From the NCBI GenBank assembly GCA_963807005.1, contig CAWDZK010000006.1, positions 124,001 through 188,000 on the forward strand: a DNA stretch of 64,000 nt. Direction: 5' to 3'. Of this stretch, positions 43,091 to 51,216 are shown piece after piece; positions within the stretch are counted from its first letter, which is position 1, and the number at the start of each line of letters is the position of its first letter. This stretch comes from CAWDZK01 sp963807005 (lineage in GTDB: Bacteria > Actinomycetota > Actinomycetes > JACCUZ01). The position numbers and the translations under genes are program-made. The notes under the pieces were generated by a model that worked only from the letters and a program-made list of their open reading frames with translations, was not told the DNA's origin and searched no databases.

Positions 43091-43948
43091 ATGGCTGAGT
43101 CGCGCACCGTCGTCGTCGCCGTGGACGGCTCGAAGGACAGTGCCCGGGCCGTCGAGTGGGCCGTGCCGGAGGCGCGCAGCCGCCAGCTGCCGCTTGTGCT
43201 CGTGCACTCGGTGCCACGGCTGCTGCGCGAGGAGGATCGCCCGCCGGAAGGCGACGAGCAGGAGCGCGTCGACTTCGTGCTGCGGGATGCTCGCCAGCGG
43301 GCTGCGCACAGCCCCGCGGTGGAGGTGACCGAGCGCCGGCTCGAGCCGGCCGGCCTGGAGATCGGGCCGTCGATCATCGATGCGGTCGGGGCTGACGACC
43401 TGCTCGTCGTGGGCGCCCGCGGACACGGCAAGGTCGCCGGGCTGGTGCTCGGCTCGGTGAGCCAGTACGCCGCTCGGCACTCCCCGGGCACCGTGGTCGT
43501 CGTCCGCGAGTCCCACGACTCGACTGCCACCCGGGTCGTGGTCGGACTGGACGACAGCGCCGCGTCCCAGCGCGCGCTGGACTGGGCGCTGAGCCGCGCC
43601 ACCGCCCACGGCGACGAGGTCGTCGCCCTGCGCGCGTGGCGGGGGACCGCCCTGCACGGCGCCGCGAACGTCCTCCCGCTGCCCGTGGACGCCGTGTGGC
43701 AGCAGGACCAGGAGCACGCGCAGCTCGAGGCTGACCTCGGCCCCTGGCGCGAGAAGCACCCCGGCGTCCGGCTGGTGCCGGAGACGGTGCCGGGCCACCC
43801 AGGGCACCTGCTGGCGATCGCGTCCCAGCACGCGGGACTGGTCGTGGTCGGTGCGGGAGGCCGAGGGACCGTGGCCGCCACGCTGCTCGGCTCGGTCACC
43901 CTCTCCGTCCTGCACCACGCGCGGTGCCCGGTCGCCGTGGTCCGGTGA
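43091..43948 (+). CDS. Tandem universal stress protein (USP 5)
   Basis: A 285-residue double-Usp protein. VVVAVDGSKDSARAVEWAV opens it and RVVVGLDDSAASQRALDWAL starts the second domain. ATP loops are GARGHGKVAGLVLGSVSQ and GAGGRGTVAATLLGSVTL. ATG 43091 follows AGGAGGAG. An imperfect terminator hairpin follows at 43980. Confidence 0.9.
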   Translation: MAESRTVVVAVDGSKDSARAVEWAVPEARSRQLPLVLVHSVPRLLREEDRPPEGDEQERVDFVLRDARQRAAHSPAVEVTERRLEPAGLEIGPSIIDAVGADDLLVVGARGHGKVAGLVLGSVSQYAARHSPGTVVVVRESHDSTATRVVVGLDDSAASQRALDWALSRATAHGDEVVALRAWRGTALHGAANVLPLPVDAVWQQDQEHAQLEADLGPWREKHPGVRLVPETVPGHPGHLLAIASQHAGLVVVGAGGRGTVAATLLGSVTLSVLHHARCPVAVVR

Positions 43949-43979
43949 GCCGCTGACCGATCCCGCTCACTGACTCCGG

Positions 43980-44009
43980 CCGGGTGGCGTTCCAGCGGGC
44001 GCCACCCGG
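43980..44009 (+). terminator. Strong hairpin, likely terminator
   Basis: CCGGGTGGCG (43980-43989) pairs perfectly with CGCCACCCGG (44000-44009) around a 10-nt loop, 31 nt after the USP 5 stop and before the convergent acg gene. There is no T-tract, as is common in high-GC actinobacteria. Confidence 0.55.
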
Positions 44010-44024
44010 GCGGCCTCGCGGTCC

Positions 44025-44096
44025 GGTTCCCCGTGTCCGGTCCGCCGTCCAGGTTCCCCGTGTCCGGTTCGCCGTCCAGGTTCCCCGGGTCCGTCC
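44025..44096 (+). repeat. 27-bp tandem repeat, about 2.7 copies
   Basis: The unit GGTTCCCCGTGTCCGGTCCG... of 27 nt occupies 44025-44051 and 44052-44078 with one difference, and a partial third copy covers 44079-44096. It sits in the convergent gap between USP 5 and the second acg gene and encodes nothing recognisable. It could be a variable-number repeat. Confidence 0.7.
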
Positions 44097-44108
44097 TCGC
44101 GCCCCCGG

Positions 44109-45149
44109 TCAGGAAGCGTGGCGCGGGGGCCGGCGGACCTCGTCCAGCGGGCGGCGCGGCGTCGCCGGCACCTCCTCGCCGTAGCCGAGCCGGATCAGCA
44201 TGTGTGTGCTGCCCACCCCGCTGAGCGGGTTGCGGACGACCCAGCGCAGGTCGTGGTGCTCGAGCGGCTGGTTGAGGAACGAGGCGGACAAGCCGGCCGT
44301 GGTCGCCTCCAGCAGCACCCTCTCGAGCGCCTGCCCGGCCCGCACCCAGTCGACCTGATGGTCGTGCAGCGTCGAGATGACGCCGATCGTCGGCGTCGAC
44401 TCGAAGGTGCGCGTCTCGCGGTCCGCCGTCTCGACGGCCTGTCCGAGGTCGCGGAACGCCGCGTCGTGCTCCGCAGGTCGCGGTCCGAGCGAGCGCACGG
44501 GTATGCCGTCTCGCCGGTGCGGGCCCCCGATCCAGGCCTGCCGCTCGGTGACCCGGGCGGGGTCGGACCGGTCGGCGCGGTCACCGAGGTGCAGGAGCTC
44601 GAGAAGACGCTCGATCTCGGCGGGGTCGTCGTGCACGCGCAGCAGCGCACCCTCGATGGTGGCGGCCTCGGCGAGCCGGCCGATGACCGTCGCGGGGACC
44701 CGGCGGTCCTGGAACGGCAGCCGGTTCGTGCGACGGTCCCAGACGGCCGGGAAGTACGTCCCGAGGCTGGCCGGCTGAGGGTGCCGGTGGTCGACCTGCA
44801 CCAGGGCCACCAGGGTCGGGTCGTCCGGGTCGGGCAGCACGCGCACGCGCGGGTGCATGCCGAGGTGTCCCGCGGCGACCCGCAGGTTGAACAGTGCCGC
44901 TCCGCAGGAGATCAGCAGCGACCGGCCCGACGGGTCGGCGTGCGGGAGCTGGCGGGACGCGTCGGCGTACAGCTCGATGTGCCGGGCGCCTACGGCGAAG
45001 GCCCAGGGCTGCGAGTTGTGCAGCGACGGGGCGCGCACCGCCGCGCGAAGGAGCAGCTCGACGTCCGGCTCAGGCAGCAGTGCCGAAGCGGATCCGGGCG
45101 CACCCCCCGGGTTCGCCGTGGCGTGCAGGTCGTCGGTGGAGCGGGTCAT
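44109..45149 (-). CDS. Second Acg-family nitroreductase-like protein
   Basis: A 346-residue Acg-family protein, a clear paralogue of the protein encoded at 26240-27220. RAAVRAPSLHNSQPWAF (about 36-52) and DPSGRSLLISCGAALFNLRVA (about 72-92) match, and the C-terminus has STHMLIRLGYG. ATG 45149 follows GAGGAGGTG. The promoter has a DosR-like box with GAGGCT 24 nt downstream, but unlike the first acg gene it has a short leader with a ribosome-binding site. Confidence 0.87.
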   Translation of the reverse strand: MTRSTDDLHATANPGGAPGSASALLPEPDVELLLRAAVRAPSLHNSQPWAFAVGARHIELYADASRQLPHADPSGRSLLISCGAALFNLRVAAGHLGMHPRVRVLPDPDDPTLVALVQVDHRHPQPASLGTYFPAVWDRRTNRLPFQDRRVPATVIGRLAEAATIEGALLRVHDDPAEIERLLELLHLGDRADRSDPARVTERQAWIGGPHRRDGIPVRSLGPRPAEHDAAFRDLGQAVETADRETRTFESTPTIGVISTLHDHQVDWVRAGQALERVLLEATTAGLSASFLNQPLEHHDLRWVVRNPLSGVGSTHMLIRLGYGEEVPATPRRPLDEVRRPPRHAS

Positions 45150-45170
45150 GGGTGCTCACCTCCTCGGGCC

Positions 45171-45213
45171 AGCCTCTGCGCCCGCGGGCCCGACCAGTAG
45201 GTCCGAAGGTCCC
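45171..45213 (-). promoter_or_regulatory. DosR-like box and -10 of the second acg gene
   Basis: GGTCCGAAGGTCCC occupies 45200-45213. On the minus strand GAGGCT (45176-45171) begins 24 nt downstream, giving transcription about 15 nt before the start codon. Confidence 0.62.
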
Positions 45214-45258
45214 ACCGGGGCACGTCGGAGGGCGGGTCGTCCGGTTCCGCACCGGCGC

Positions 45259-45801
45259 TCAGATCGACGGGCCGACACCCACGGCGTGGCGCGGGTCGCC
45301 GGCCACCGAGTCCCCTGCCGGTGCCGGTACGGCGACGACGGGCACGTCCGCGTGCGACAGCACGTAGTGGCTCACCGACCCGGCGACCGCCCGGCGCAGG
45401 CCGGTGTGCTCGTGGGTCCCGACGACGAGCAGCTGGGCATCGTGACCCCGGGCCACCAGCAGCGGCCCGGCGCCGCCTTCGTGCACCTCGAGGACCCACC
45501 GCACCTCGGCCGCGCCGCCACCGAGGGTGTCGAGCACCCATCGGGTCGCGCGGGCGCGGGCGTCGGCCGCGGCTGCCTCGATGTACTCCCCGGCCCCGGT
45601 GGCGACTCCCGCCGCCGCCGCGGCGGACAGCTGCCAGGTGTGTACCAGTCGGAGGGACTGGCCGGTCGTGGTGGCGTGCGCAACCGCCCATCGCAGCGCC
45701 GCCTCGGACGCCGGACTCTCGTCGATCCCGACGACGATCTCTCGGCGGGGCGTCCGGCCGGACGAGGTCGTCCAGCCGGTCCGTTCGTCGTAGCCGTACA
45801 T
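45259..45801 (-). CDS. Single-domain universal stress protein (USP 6)
   Basis: A 180-residue protein with one Usp domain after a 22-residue lead: IVVGIDESPASEAALRWAV, then LLVVGTHEHTGLRRAVAGSVSHYVLSHA. The ATP loop is GTHEHTG rather than GSRGxG, so nucleotide binding may differ; USP 7 shares this variant. ATG 45801 has GGGAGA. It is divergent from the dosR-like gene across two DosR-like boxes. Confidence 0.87.
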   Translation of the reverse strand: MYGYDERTGWTTSSGRTPRREIVVGIDESPASEAALRWAVAHATTTGQSLRLVHTWQLSAAAAAGVATGAGEYIEAAAADARARATRWVLDTLGGGAAEVRWVLEVHEGGAGPLLVARGHDAQLLVVGTHEHTGLRRAVAGSVSHYVLSHADVPVVAVPAPAGDSVAGDPRHAVGVGPSI

Positions 45802-45950
45802 GCCATCTCCCGGGGTCCGGCGGCACCGCGCGTCGGTGCCTGGGCCGAGCCTCCGACCAGGCACCAGCAGCGCGCAGATGCGGAGGGCCTGTGGTGCGAG
45901 GGCAGAACGGCCTCAATCGCAGGCTCCGGCCGCTGGGCGACGGCCGATCC

Positions 45951-45986
45951 GGGACCAACGTCCCGGCCGGTCCGGCCGGAGGTCCC
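45951..45986. promoter_or_regulatory. DosR-like box pair ahead of the dosR-like gene
   Basis: GGGACCAACGTCCC (45951-45964), the best-symmetrical box in the window, is followed 22 bp later by CGGCCGGAGGTCCC (45973-45986). Placed between USP 6 and the response regulator, it suggests positive autoregulation, as known for mycobacterial DosR. Confidence 0.65.
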
Positions 45987-46044
45987 GGAGTCCCGGAGCC
46001 GCAGGACCGTGCGGGTGCCGCACGTGGTCGGGTAGACAGGACCC

Positions 46045-46725
46045 ATGACCGAGACCACGTCGACGCCCGAGCCGGCCGCAGAGACCGATCCGATCCGGGT
46101 CTTCCTCCTCGACGACCACGAGGTGGTGCGGCGGGGTCTGAAGGATCTCCTCGAGTCCGAGGGGGACATCGAGGTCGTGGGCGAGTCCGGCCTCGCTGAC
46201 GAGGCCCGCCGGCGCATCCCCGCTCTCCGGCCGCACGTCGCCGTTCTCGACGGTCGGCTGCCGGACGGTTCCGGCATCGACGTCTGCCGTGACATCCGGT
46301 CGAGCCACCCCGAGATCGCGGCGCTGATCCTCACGTCGTACGACGACGACGAGGCGCTCTTCGCGGCCATCATGGCCGGCGCGTCCGGTTACGTGCTCAA
46401 GCAGATCCGCGGGCACGACCTCCTCGACGCGGTGCGCAGGGTCGCGGCGGGGCAGTCGCTGCTCGACCCGGCCGTGACGGCACAGGTCCTGGAGCGCTTG
46501 CGTCAAGGTCCCCCGCAGGACAAGGCGCTGGCACCGCTCACCGACCAGGAGCTGCGCATCCTCGAGCTCATCGGTGAGGGCCTGACCAACCGGCAGATCG
46601 GCGAGCGGATGTTCCTCGCGGAGAAGACGGTGAAGAACTACGTGTCGAGCCTGCTGTCCAAGCTCGGACTCGAACGCCGCACCCAGGCCGCGGTCTTCGC
46701 GACCAAGCACCTCCCGCAGGCCTGA
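46045..46725 (+). CDS. dosR: DosR/DevR-like NarL-family response regulator
   Basis: A 226-residue regulator. The receiver has acidic pocket LLDDHE (residues 21-26), phosphoacceptor Asp69 (AVLDGRLP), Thr97 and Lys119, which keep the spacing of DosR Asp54, Thr82 and Lys104. The C-terminal LuxR-type HTH contains GLTNRQIGERMFLAEKTVKN and SLLSKLGLERRTQAAVF, very like the DosR recognition region. ATG 46045. The cognate kinase is probably the DosS-like protein encoded at 49334-51064 on the other strand. Downstream is a CoA-transferase gene in likely operon. Confidence 0.9.
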   Translation: MTETTSTPEPAAETDPIRVFLLDDHEVVRRGLKDLLESEGDIEVVGESGLADEARRRIPALRPHVAVLDGRLPDGSGIDVCRDIRSSHPEIAALILTSYDDDEALFAAIMAGASGYVLKQIRGHDLLDAVRRVAAGQSLLDPAVTAQVLERLRQGPPQDKALAPLTDQELRILELIGEGLTNRQIGERMFLAEKTVKNYVSSLLSKLGLERRTQAAVFATKHLPQA

Positions 46726-46750
46726 GCGGCGCGCGGAGGGTCCGCCTGTC

Positions 46751-47977
46751 GTGCGCGTCGTCGACGCCCGCACGCTGACCGCCCGGCTCGCCGCGCTGCC
46801 GGCCGGCGCTCGCGTGGTGGCCAGCGGGAACGCGGCCGCCCCTCGTGCCGTGCTGGAGCTCCTGGACGGTGCCCTCGAGCACTACCGCCTGTTCATGCTC
46901 AATGCCCACCACGGGATCCCCGCGCGGCCGGGGGTGGTGCACGAGACCTGCTTCGTGGGTCCGGGGATGCGCCGCAGCCCGACGCTGTCCTACCTCCCGG
47001 CCCGGCTCTCGTTGGTGCCGCGGCTGTTCGGCGGCTCCCTGCCGGTGGACGCCGTGTGCCTGACCGTGGCCCCGGCCGTCGACGGGGTGTTCTCCCTCGG
47101 CGCCGAGGTCAATGTCCTTCCGGCCGCGATCGCTGCCTGCCGGGCGCGTGGTGGCCTGGTGGTCGTCCAGGTGAACGAGCGGATGCCCTGGACGTACGGG
47201 GACGGGGCGCTCGACCCGGCCGACGTCGACTACGTGTTGGAGGCCTCGGCAGCGCTTGACGAGCCGCCGCCGACCGTCCTCGACGACGCGGCCCGAGGGG
47301 TGGGCGAGCTGTTGTCCGCGCTGGTGCCGGACGGGGCGACGCTGCAGATGGGCATCGGCACCGTGCCGGACGCCACCCTCCCGGGGTTGGGCGCGCGGAG
47401 GGGGCTTTCCATCTGGTCGGAGATGTTCTCCGACGGCGTCCTGGACCTGGACCGGACCGGTGCGCTCGAGCCGTCGGCGCCGTTGGTGTCGTCGTTCCTC
47501 TACGGGTCCTCGCGGCTCTACGACTGGGCGCACCGCAACCCGCGCGTCCAGGTGCTGCGCACCGAGACGACCAACTCGCCGGCCCGGATATCCGACCAGC
47601 GACTCATGACGTCGATCAACACGGCGCTGCAGGTCGACCTCTTCGGTCAGGCGAACGCGTCGCGCATCTCGGCCCGGATCCACTCGGGCTTCGGGGGACA
47701 GACGGACTTCATCGTCGGCGCGTTGCACTCCGACGGCGGGCAGGCGTTGATGGCGCTGCGGTCCTGGCACCCGAAGGCCGATGTGTCGACGATCGTCCCG
47801 CTCGTCGATGAGCCGGTCACGTCGTTCCAGCACTCGGCTGTGGTGACGGAGCAGGGGGTGGCGCGGATCTTCGGCAGCGACGAGCGGACCCAGGCGCGCG
47901 ACCTGGTGGAGAAGGCCGCGCATCCACGGGTCCGCGAGGAGTTGCAGGAGGAGGCGAGGGCGCTGGGCCTCTGGTGA
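46751..47977 (+). CDS. Acetyl-CoA hydrolase/CoA-transferase family protein
   Basis: A 408-residue family I CoA-transferase, close in layout to 4-hydroxybutyrate/acetate CoA-transferases. The catalytic Glu is in GLSIWSEMFSDGV, the acyl-binding GFGGQTDFIVGA is present, and the C-terminal domain has TEQGVARIFG. GTG 46751 begins 25 nt after the dosR-like stop with GGAGG upstream. It could move CoA between acetate and other acids, linking to the phosphoketolase-acetate kinase route under the same regulator. Confidence 0.85.
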   Translation: MRVVDARTLTARLAALPAGARVVASGNAAAPRAVLELLDGALEHYRLFMLNAHHGIPARPGVVHETCFVGPGMRRSPTLSYLPARLSLVPRLFGGSLPVDAVCLTVAPAVDGVFSLGAEVNVLPAAIAACRARGGLVVVQVNERMPWTYGDGALDPADVDYVLEASAALDEPPPTVLDDAARGVGELLSALVPDGATLQMGIGTVPDATLPGLGARRGLSIWSEMFSDGVLDLDRTGALEPSAPLVSSFLYGSSRLYDWAHRNPRVQVLRTETTNSPARISDQRLMTSINTALQVDLFGQANASRISARIHSGFGGQTDFIVGALHSDGGQALMALRSWHPKADVSTIVPLVDEPVTSFQHSAVVTEQGVARIFGSDERTQARDLVEKAAHPRVREELQEEARALGLW

Positions 47978-48002
47978 GGCGACGCATCGCCGGCGCCCGG
48001 CC

Positions 48003-48068
48003 GGGACCGCCGACCCGGATGGGGATGACCTACGTCCCTGCCACCGGCCGCCTGCCTGGGAGCAGGCT
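48003..48068 (+). promoter_or_regulatory. DosR-like box pair and -10, leaderless start
   Basis: GGGACCGCCGACCC (48003-48016) and ATGACCTACGTCCC (48025-48038) are 22 bp apart. CAGGCT at 48063-48068 begins 25 nt after the second box and ends 6 nt before GTG 48075, so the mRNA would begin at the start codon. Confidence 0.6.
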
Positions 48069-48074
48069 GGCCGG

Positions 48075-48482
48075 GTGCACACCAGCGTTCGCAGCCTCGA
48101 GCTGATGGCGCCCCTCGACGCGATGGCGCTGATGGCCACCGCGGCCGTTGCCCGCGTGGTGTTCACCGCAGGAGCGCTGCCGGCGGTGGTGCCCGTCACC
48201 TTCGCCGTGCACGACGGTCGGGTCGTCCTGCGTACCACCTCCGGGACCCGGCTGGCTGCCGCGGCGGCCGGCGGGGTCCTCTCGGTGCAGGCCGACGACG
48301 TCGACCCGGTGGCCCGCAGTGGGTGGAGCGTGGTCGTGACCGGGGTCGCTGAGCTGGTCACCGACGCACTCGAGCAGGCGGTGATCCGCGGGCTCGTCCA
48401 GCCGTGGGCGCCGGGCCAGCACGACGTGTACGTCCGGGTGCCACCGACCGTGGTGGCGGGTCGGCGCATCACCCACGTCTGA
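48075..48482 (+). CDS. Pyridoxamine 5'-phosphate oxidase-like flavin-fold protein (1)
   Basis: A 135-residue split-barrel protein: ATAAVARVVFTAGALPAVVPVTFAVHDGRVVLRT is the flavin-binding half, followed by GWSVVVTGVAELV. The family binds FMN, F420 or heme. Stand-alone members occur in the mycobacterial DosR regulon. GTG 48075 has no ribosome-binding site, consistent with the leaderless promoter described upstream. Confidence 0.82.
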   Translation: MHTSVRSLELMAPLDAMALMATAAVARVVFTAGALPAVVPVTFAVHDGRVVLRTTSGTRLAAAAAGGVLSVQADDVDPVARSGWSVVVTGVAELVTDALEQAVIRGLVQPWAPGQHDVYVRVPPTVVAGRRITHV

Positions 48483-48502
48483 CCGCGCGCCAGGCCCCCG
48501 GC

Positions 48503-48601
48503 GGTCCGATGGTCCCGAGCGAGGCCCGGTCGTCGCGCGACGTTCGGGCCGCCATCGCAGGTCATTGGTCCCTGGGACGCACGGCACGCGACGACCAGGC
48601 T
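48503..48601 (+). promoter_or_regulatory. DosR-like boxes and -10 before the DoxX-like gene
   Basis: GGTCCGATGGTCCC (48503-48516) and AGGTCATTGGTCCC (48559-48572). CAGGCT at 48596-48601 begins exactly 24 nt after the second box. A strong AGGAGG (48633-48638) and ATG 48643 follow. Confidence 0.62.
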
Positions 48602-48642
48602 CGACCAGCGGCAGACCAGAGCCGTACCGACCAGGAGGACCC

Positions 48643-48705
48643 ATGACCGCCACCGACCACACAGCGACCCGGGCTCAGCACCGCGTGCGGACCTGCTTCT
48701 GCTGA
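48643..48705 (+). pseudogene. Detached N-terminus of the DoxX-like protein
   Basis: ATG 48643 stands behind the best ribosome-binding site in the area (AGGAGG at 48633-48638) and reads MTATDHTATRAQHRV, a typical start for this family, but meets TGA after 20 codons. A continuation, TPRHTAYRYILA, appears in another frame at about 48723-48758, and the main body resumes in the first frame. Two small indels would rejoin them. An attenuator-type leader peptide is a less likely reading. Confidence 0.5.
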
Positions 48706-48753
48706 TCCCAGCGCAGGGGACGACGCCGCGGCACACGGCCTACCGGTACATCC

Positions 48754-49251
48754 TTGCGCGTCACTCGCCTGTCGATGGGCTGGGTGTTCCTGTGGGCGTT
48801 CCTCGACAAGATGTTCGCGCTGGGGTTCGCCACCGGCCGGAACGCCGAGACCGGCGTCGTCGACCGCTTCGGCGACGCGGCCTGGATCAACGGCGGCAGC
48901 CCGACCGAGGGCTTCCTCAAGTTCGGCGCGGACGGCCCGTTCCAGGGCTTCTACAACGACATCGCGGGTGCTGCGTGGGCGGACTGGCTGTTCATGCTGG
49001 GTCTGCTCGGTATCGGCACGGCTCTCATGCTGGGCATCGTGATGCGGTTCGCCGCCGCAGCCGGTGCCCTGCTGCTCGTGATGATGTGGAGCGCAGTGCT
49101 CCCGCCCGCGAACAACCCGTTCATGGATGACCACATCATCTACGCGCTGGTGCTCGTCGTCCTCGTCCTCGCCTCGGCCGGTCACACCCTCGGCTTCGGT
49201 CGTACCTGGGAGAAGATGGCGATCGTCCAGCGGTACGGCATCCTCAAGTAG
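48754..49251 (+). CDS. DoxX-like membrane protein, N-terminus frame-broken
   Basis: The open part encodes 165 residues with RVTRLSMGWVFLWAFLDKMFALGF, then WINGGSPTEGFLKFG and PFQGFYNDIAG, and four membrane helices in total. Relatives are small membrane proteins of the DoxX/thiosulfate-quinone-oxidoreductase-like group, sometimes tied to redox stress. TTG 48754 is only the first in-frame start after a break; the natural start is probably ATG 48643. DosR-like boxes upstream place it in the inferred regulon. Whether a full protein is made depends on the frame breaks being real. Confidence 0.7.
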   Translation: MRVTRLSMGWVFLWAFLDKMFALGFATGRNAETGVVDRFGDAAWINGGSPTEGFLKFGADGPFQGFYNDIAGAAWADWLFMLGLLGIGTALMLGIVMRFAAAAGALLLVMMWSAVLPPANNPFMDDHIIYALVLVVLVLASAGHTLGFGRTWEKMAIVQRYGILK

Positions 49252-49270
49252 CCAGTTGCTTGACGTCCGA

Positions 49271-49296
49271 GGGCCGGGGCCCGGTGGTCCCGGCCC
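49271..49296. terminator. Bidirectional hairpin terminator
   Basis: GGGCCGGG (49271-49278) pairs with CCCGGCCC (49289-49296) around a 10-nt loop. It lies between the convergent DoxX-like gene and the DosS-like kinase gene and could end both transcripts. Confidence 0.6.
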
Positions 49297-49333
49297 TTCG
49301 CCGTACCCCGGCCGACGACCGAGCGAGATCGGC

Positions 49334-51064
49334 TCAGGAAGAGGCGGCCGGTACCCGCCAGACCGCGGACGTCCCGCCGTCCGGGCCGGCCTGACGCATC
49401 TCGAAGGACCCGCCGAGGGACACGGCCCGCTCGGCCATGTTGCCCAGGCCGCTGCGACGGCCGGAGTCGACGTATCCGACGCCGTCGTCGGTCACGATCA
49501 GCACCACCTCGTCGCCGGTGTTGAGGCGGACGACGACCGACGTGGCCTGGGCGTGACGCGCGACGTTGGACAGCGCCTCGCGGAGGACGGCGAGCAGGTG
49601 CGGCCGCAGCTCGGGCCGGATCGCGCTGTCGACCGGTCCCTCGGTGTGCAGCCGGGGGGCGAAGCCCAGCGCCTGGGTCGCGACTGACATTGCCTCGCCG
49701 AGCTCGGCCCGGAGGTCGGAGGACGTCTCCGGCGCGGAGAGCTCGAAGATGGTCCGGCGGATGTCCTTGATCGTGGCGTCGATGTCGTCGACGGCTCCGG
49801 TGATCCGGTCGGTCACCTCAGGTCGTGTCGTCATCCGTGCGGCGTTGTCCAGTGTCAGCCCGACCGCGAACAGCCGCTGGATCACCAGGTCGTGCAGGTC
49901 GCGACCGATCCGGTCCCGGTCCTCGAAGACAGCGAGCCGGCCACGGTCTTCCTGTGCCTGGGCCACCTGCAGGGCCAGCGCCGCCTGTTCCGCGAACGAC
50001 TCCAGCAGCACGATGTCGCTGTCGCGCAGCCCGGAGTCGGGGGCCCACGTCATCAGCAGCATGCCGTCGGCGGGGCCTTCACCGCCCAAGGGGAGCAGCA
50101 GCAGGTGATCGAGCAGGTCAGTGCGCCGCGTCGTGACGAGCCCGAGCTCCGCCAGACCGGCCGCGACGTCGGAGCCGCTGAGCAGGACGGTCCTGCCCTC
50201 GTCGAGGACCGGGGCGGCGAACGACTCCGCGTCCAGCGACAGGGACTCGGCCGGCTTCCTGGCCGCGTCCCCGGAGACGACCTCGATGGCCAGCTGGCCG
50301 CCCTCCCGCCGGAGCAGGACGGCGGCCGAGTGGGCGCCCGCGACCTCCCGCGCCCGGTCGGCGACCAGCTCGAGCGCCTTGGCCTGCTCGACCTGTCCCA
50401 GCAGCGCCGCGGTGATCTCCGCAGCTGCCTCGAGCCAGCGCTGGCGAAGCGCTGACTCCTCGTACAGCCGGGCGTTCTCGATCACCACGCCGGCTGCAGC
50501 GGCGAGCGCGATCACGATCTCCTGGTCCTCGATGGTGAAGTTCCCACCGGACTTCTTCTCGGTCAGGTAGAGGTTGCCGAAGACCTTGTCCCGGATGCGC
50601 ACCGGGACACCGAGGAAGGTGTCCATCGGGGGGTGGTTCGGCGGGAACCCGTAGGACTGAGGGTGGTCCGCCAGCCGCGTCAGCCGGAGCGGCTCGGGGG
50701 AGTCGATGATGACGCCGAGGATGCCGTGCCCACGGGGCAGGTCGCCGATCGCTTCGCGCTGCTCGTCGGTGAGCCCATGGGTGATGAACTGGCGCAGCCG
50801 TCGGTCCGTGCCGACCTCGATGACGCCGAGCGCGCCGTACCGGGCGTCGGCGAGCTGGCAGGAGACCCGCACGATGCGCTGCAGGACCGAGTCCAGGTCG
50901 AGGTCCGCGGCGATGCCGACGACGGCGTCGAGCAGGACCCGCAACCGCTCCTGACTGTCCAGGACGTCCCCGACGCGCGTCAGCAGCTCAGAGAGCAGCT
51001 CGTCCAGCCGGGCCCGGGCGAGGGGAGGCAACGCAGCGGACGGCCTCGCGTCGCCGCCGGCCAT
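49334..51064 (-). CDS. dosS: DosS/DevS-like heme-GAF sensor histidine kinase
   Basis: A 576-residue kinase, almost the length of M. tuberculosis DosS (578). GAF-A (about 55-200) contains RQFITHGLTDEQR, LPRGHGILGV and PPNHPPMDTFLGVP. His144 and Tyr166 (GNLYLT) keep the 22-residue spacing of the DosS heme ligand His149 and distal Tyr171. GAF-B covers about 215-370. The HisKA_3 phosphoacceptor is in GRDLHDLVIQRLF, with HATPase boxes REALSNVARHA and GRRSGLGNMAERA. ATG 51064 follows GGGAGG. It should sense O2/NO/CO or redox through heme and phosphorylate the DosR-like regulator. Confidence 0.92.
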   Translation of the reverse strand: MAGGDARPSAALPPLARARLDELLSELLTRVGDVLDSQERLRVLLDAVVGIAADLDLDSVLQRIVRVSCQLADARYGALGVIEVGTDRRLRQFITHGLTDEQREAIGDLPRGHGILGVIIDSPEPLRLTRLADHPQSYGFPPNHPPMDTFLGVPVRIRDKVFGNLYLTEKKSGGNFTIEDQEIVIALAAAAGVVIENARLYEESALRQRWLEAAAEITAALLGQVEQAKALELVADRAREVAGAHSAAVLLRREGGQLAIEVVSGDAARKPAESLSLDAESFAAPVLDEGRTVLLSGSDVAAGLAELGLVTTRRTDLLDHLLLLPLGGEGPADGMLLMTWAPDSGLRDSDIVLLESFAEQAALALQVAQAQEDRGRLAVFEDRDRIGRDLHDLVIQRLFAVGLTLDNAARMTTRPEVTDRITGAVDDIDATIKDIRRTIFELSAPETSSDLRAELGEAMSVATQALGFAPRLHTEGPVDSAIRPELRPHLLAVLREALSNVARHAQATSVVVRLNTGDEVVLIVTDDGVGYVDSGRRSGLGNMAERAVSLGGSFEMRQAGPDGGTSAVWRVPAASS

Positions 51065-51104
51065 AGGGACCTCCCGGCCTCGTGAGCTGTCGTGGCTGTC
51101 ACCG

Positions 51105-51174
51105 AGCGTAATCCGCTGCACCCGCCGGTGTGGGACCAACGGCCCTGACCGGTCGACCTGCGGCCGCCTAGCGT
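51105..51174. promoter_or_regulatory. Shared DosR-like box of the dosS-PNPOx divergent promoter
   Basis: One strong box, GGGACCAACGGCCC (51132-51145). Rightward, TAGCGT at 51169-51174 begins 24 nt later. Leftward, TACGCT (51110-51105 on the minus strand) lies 22 nt from the box. A single site could therefore drive dosS and the PNPOx-like gene together. Confidence 0.65.
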
Positions 51175-51216
51175 CGGGGACGAGGCAGCGGGAGCTGCCG
51201 AGTGGAGGTGTCTGCC

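Noticed and set aside
44025..44096. Tandem repeat as a CRISPR array
   Set aside because: Units are directly adjacent without unique spacers, and no cas gene is in the window.
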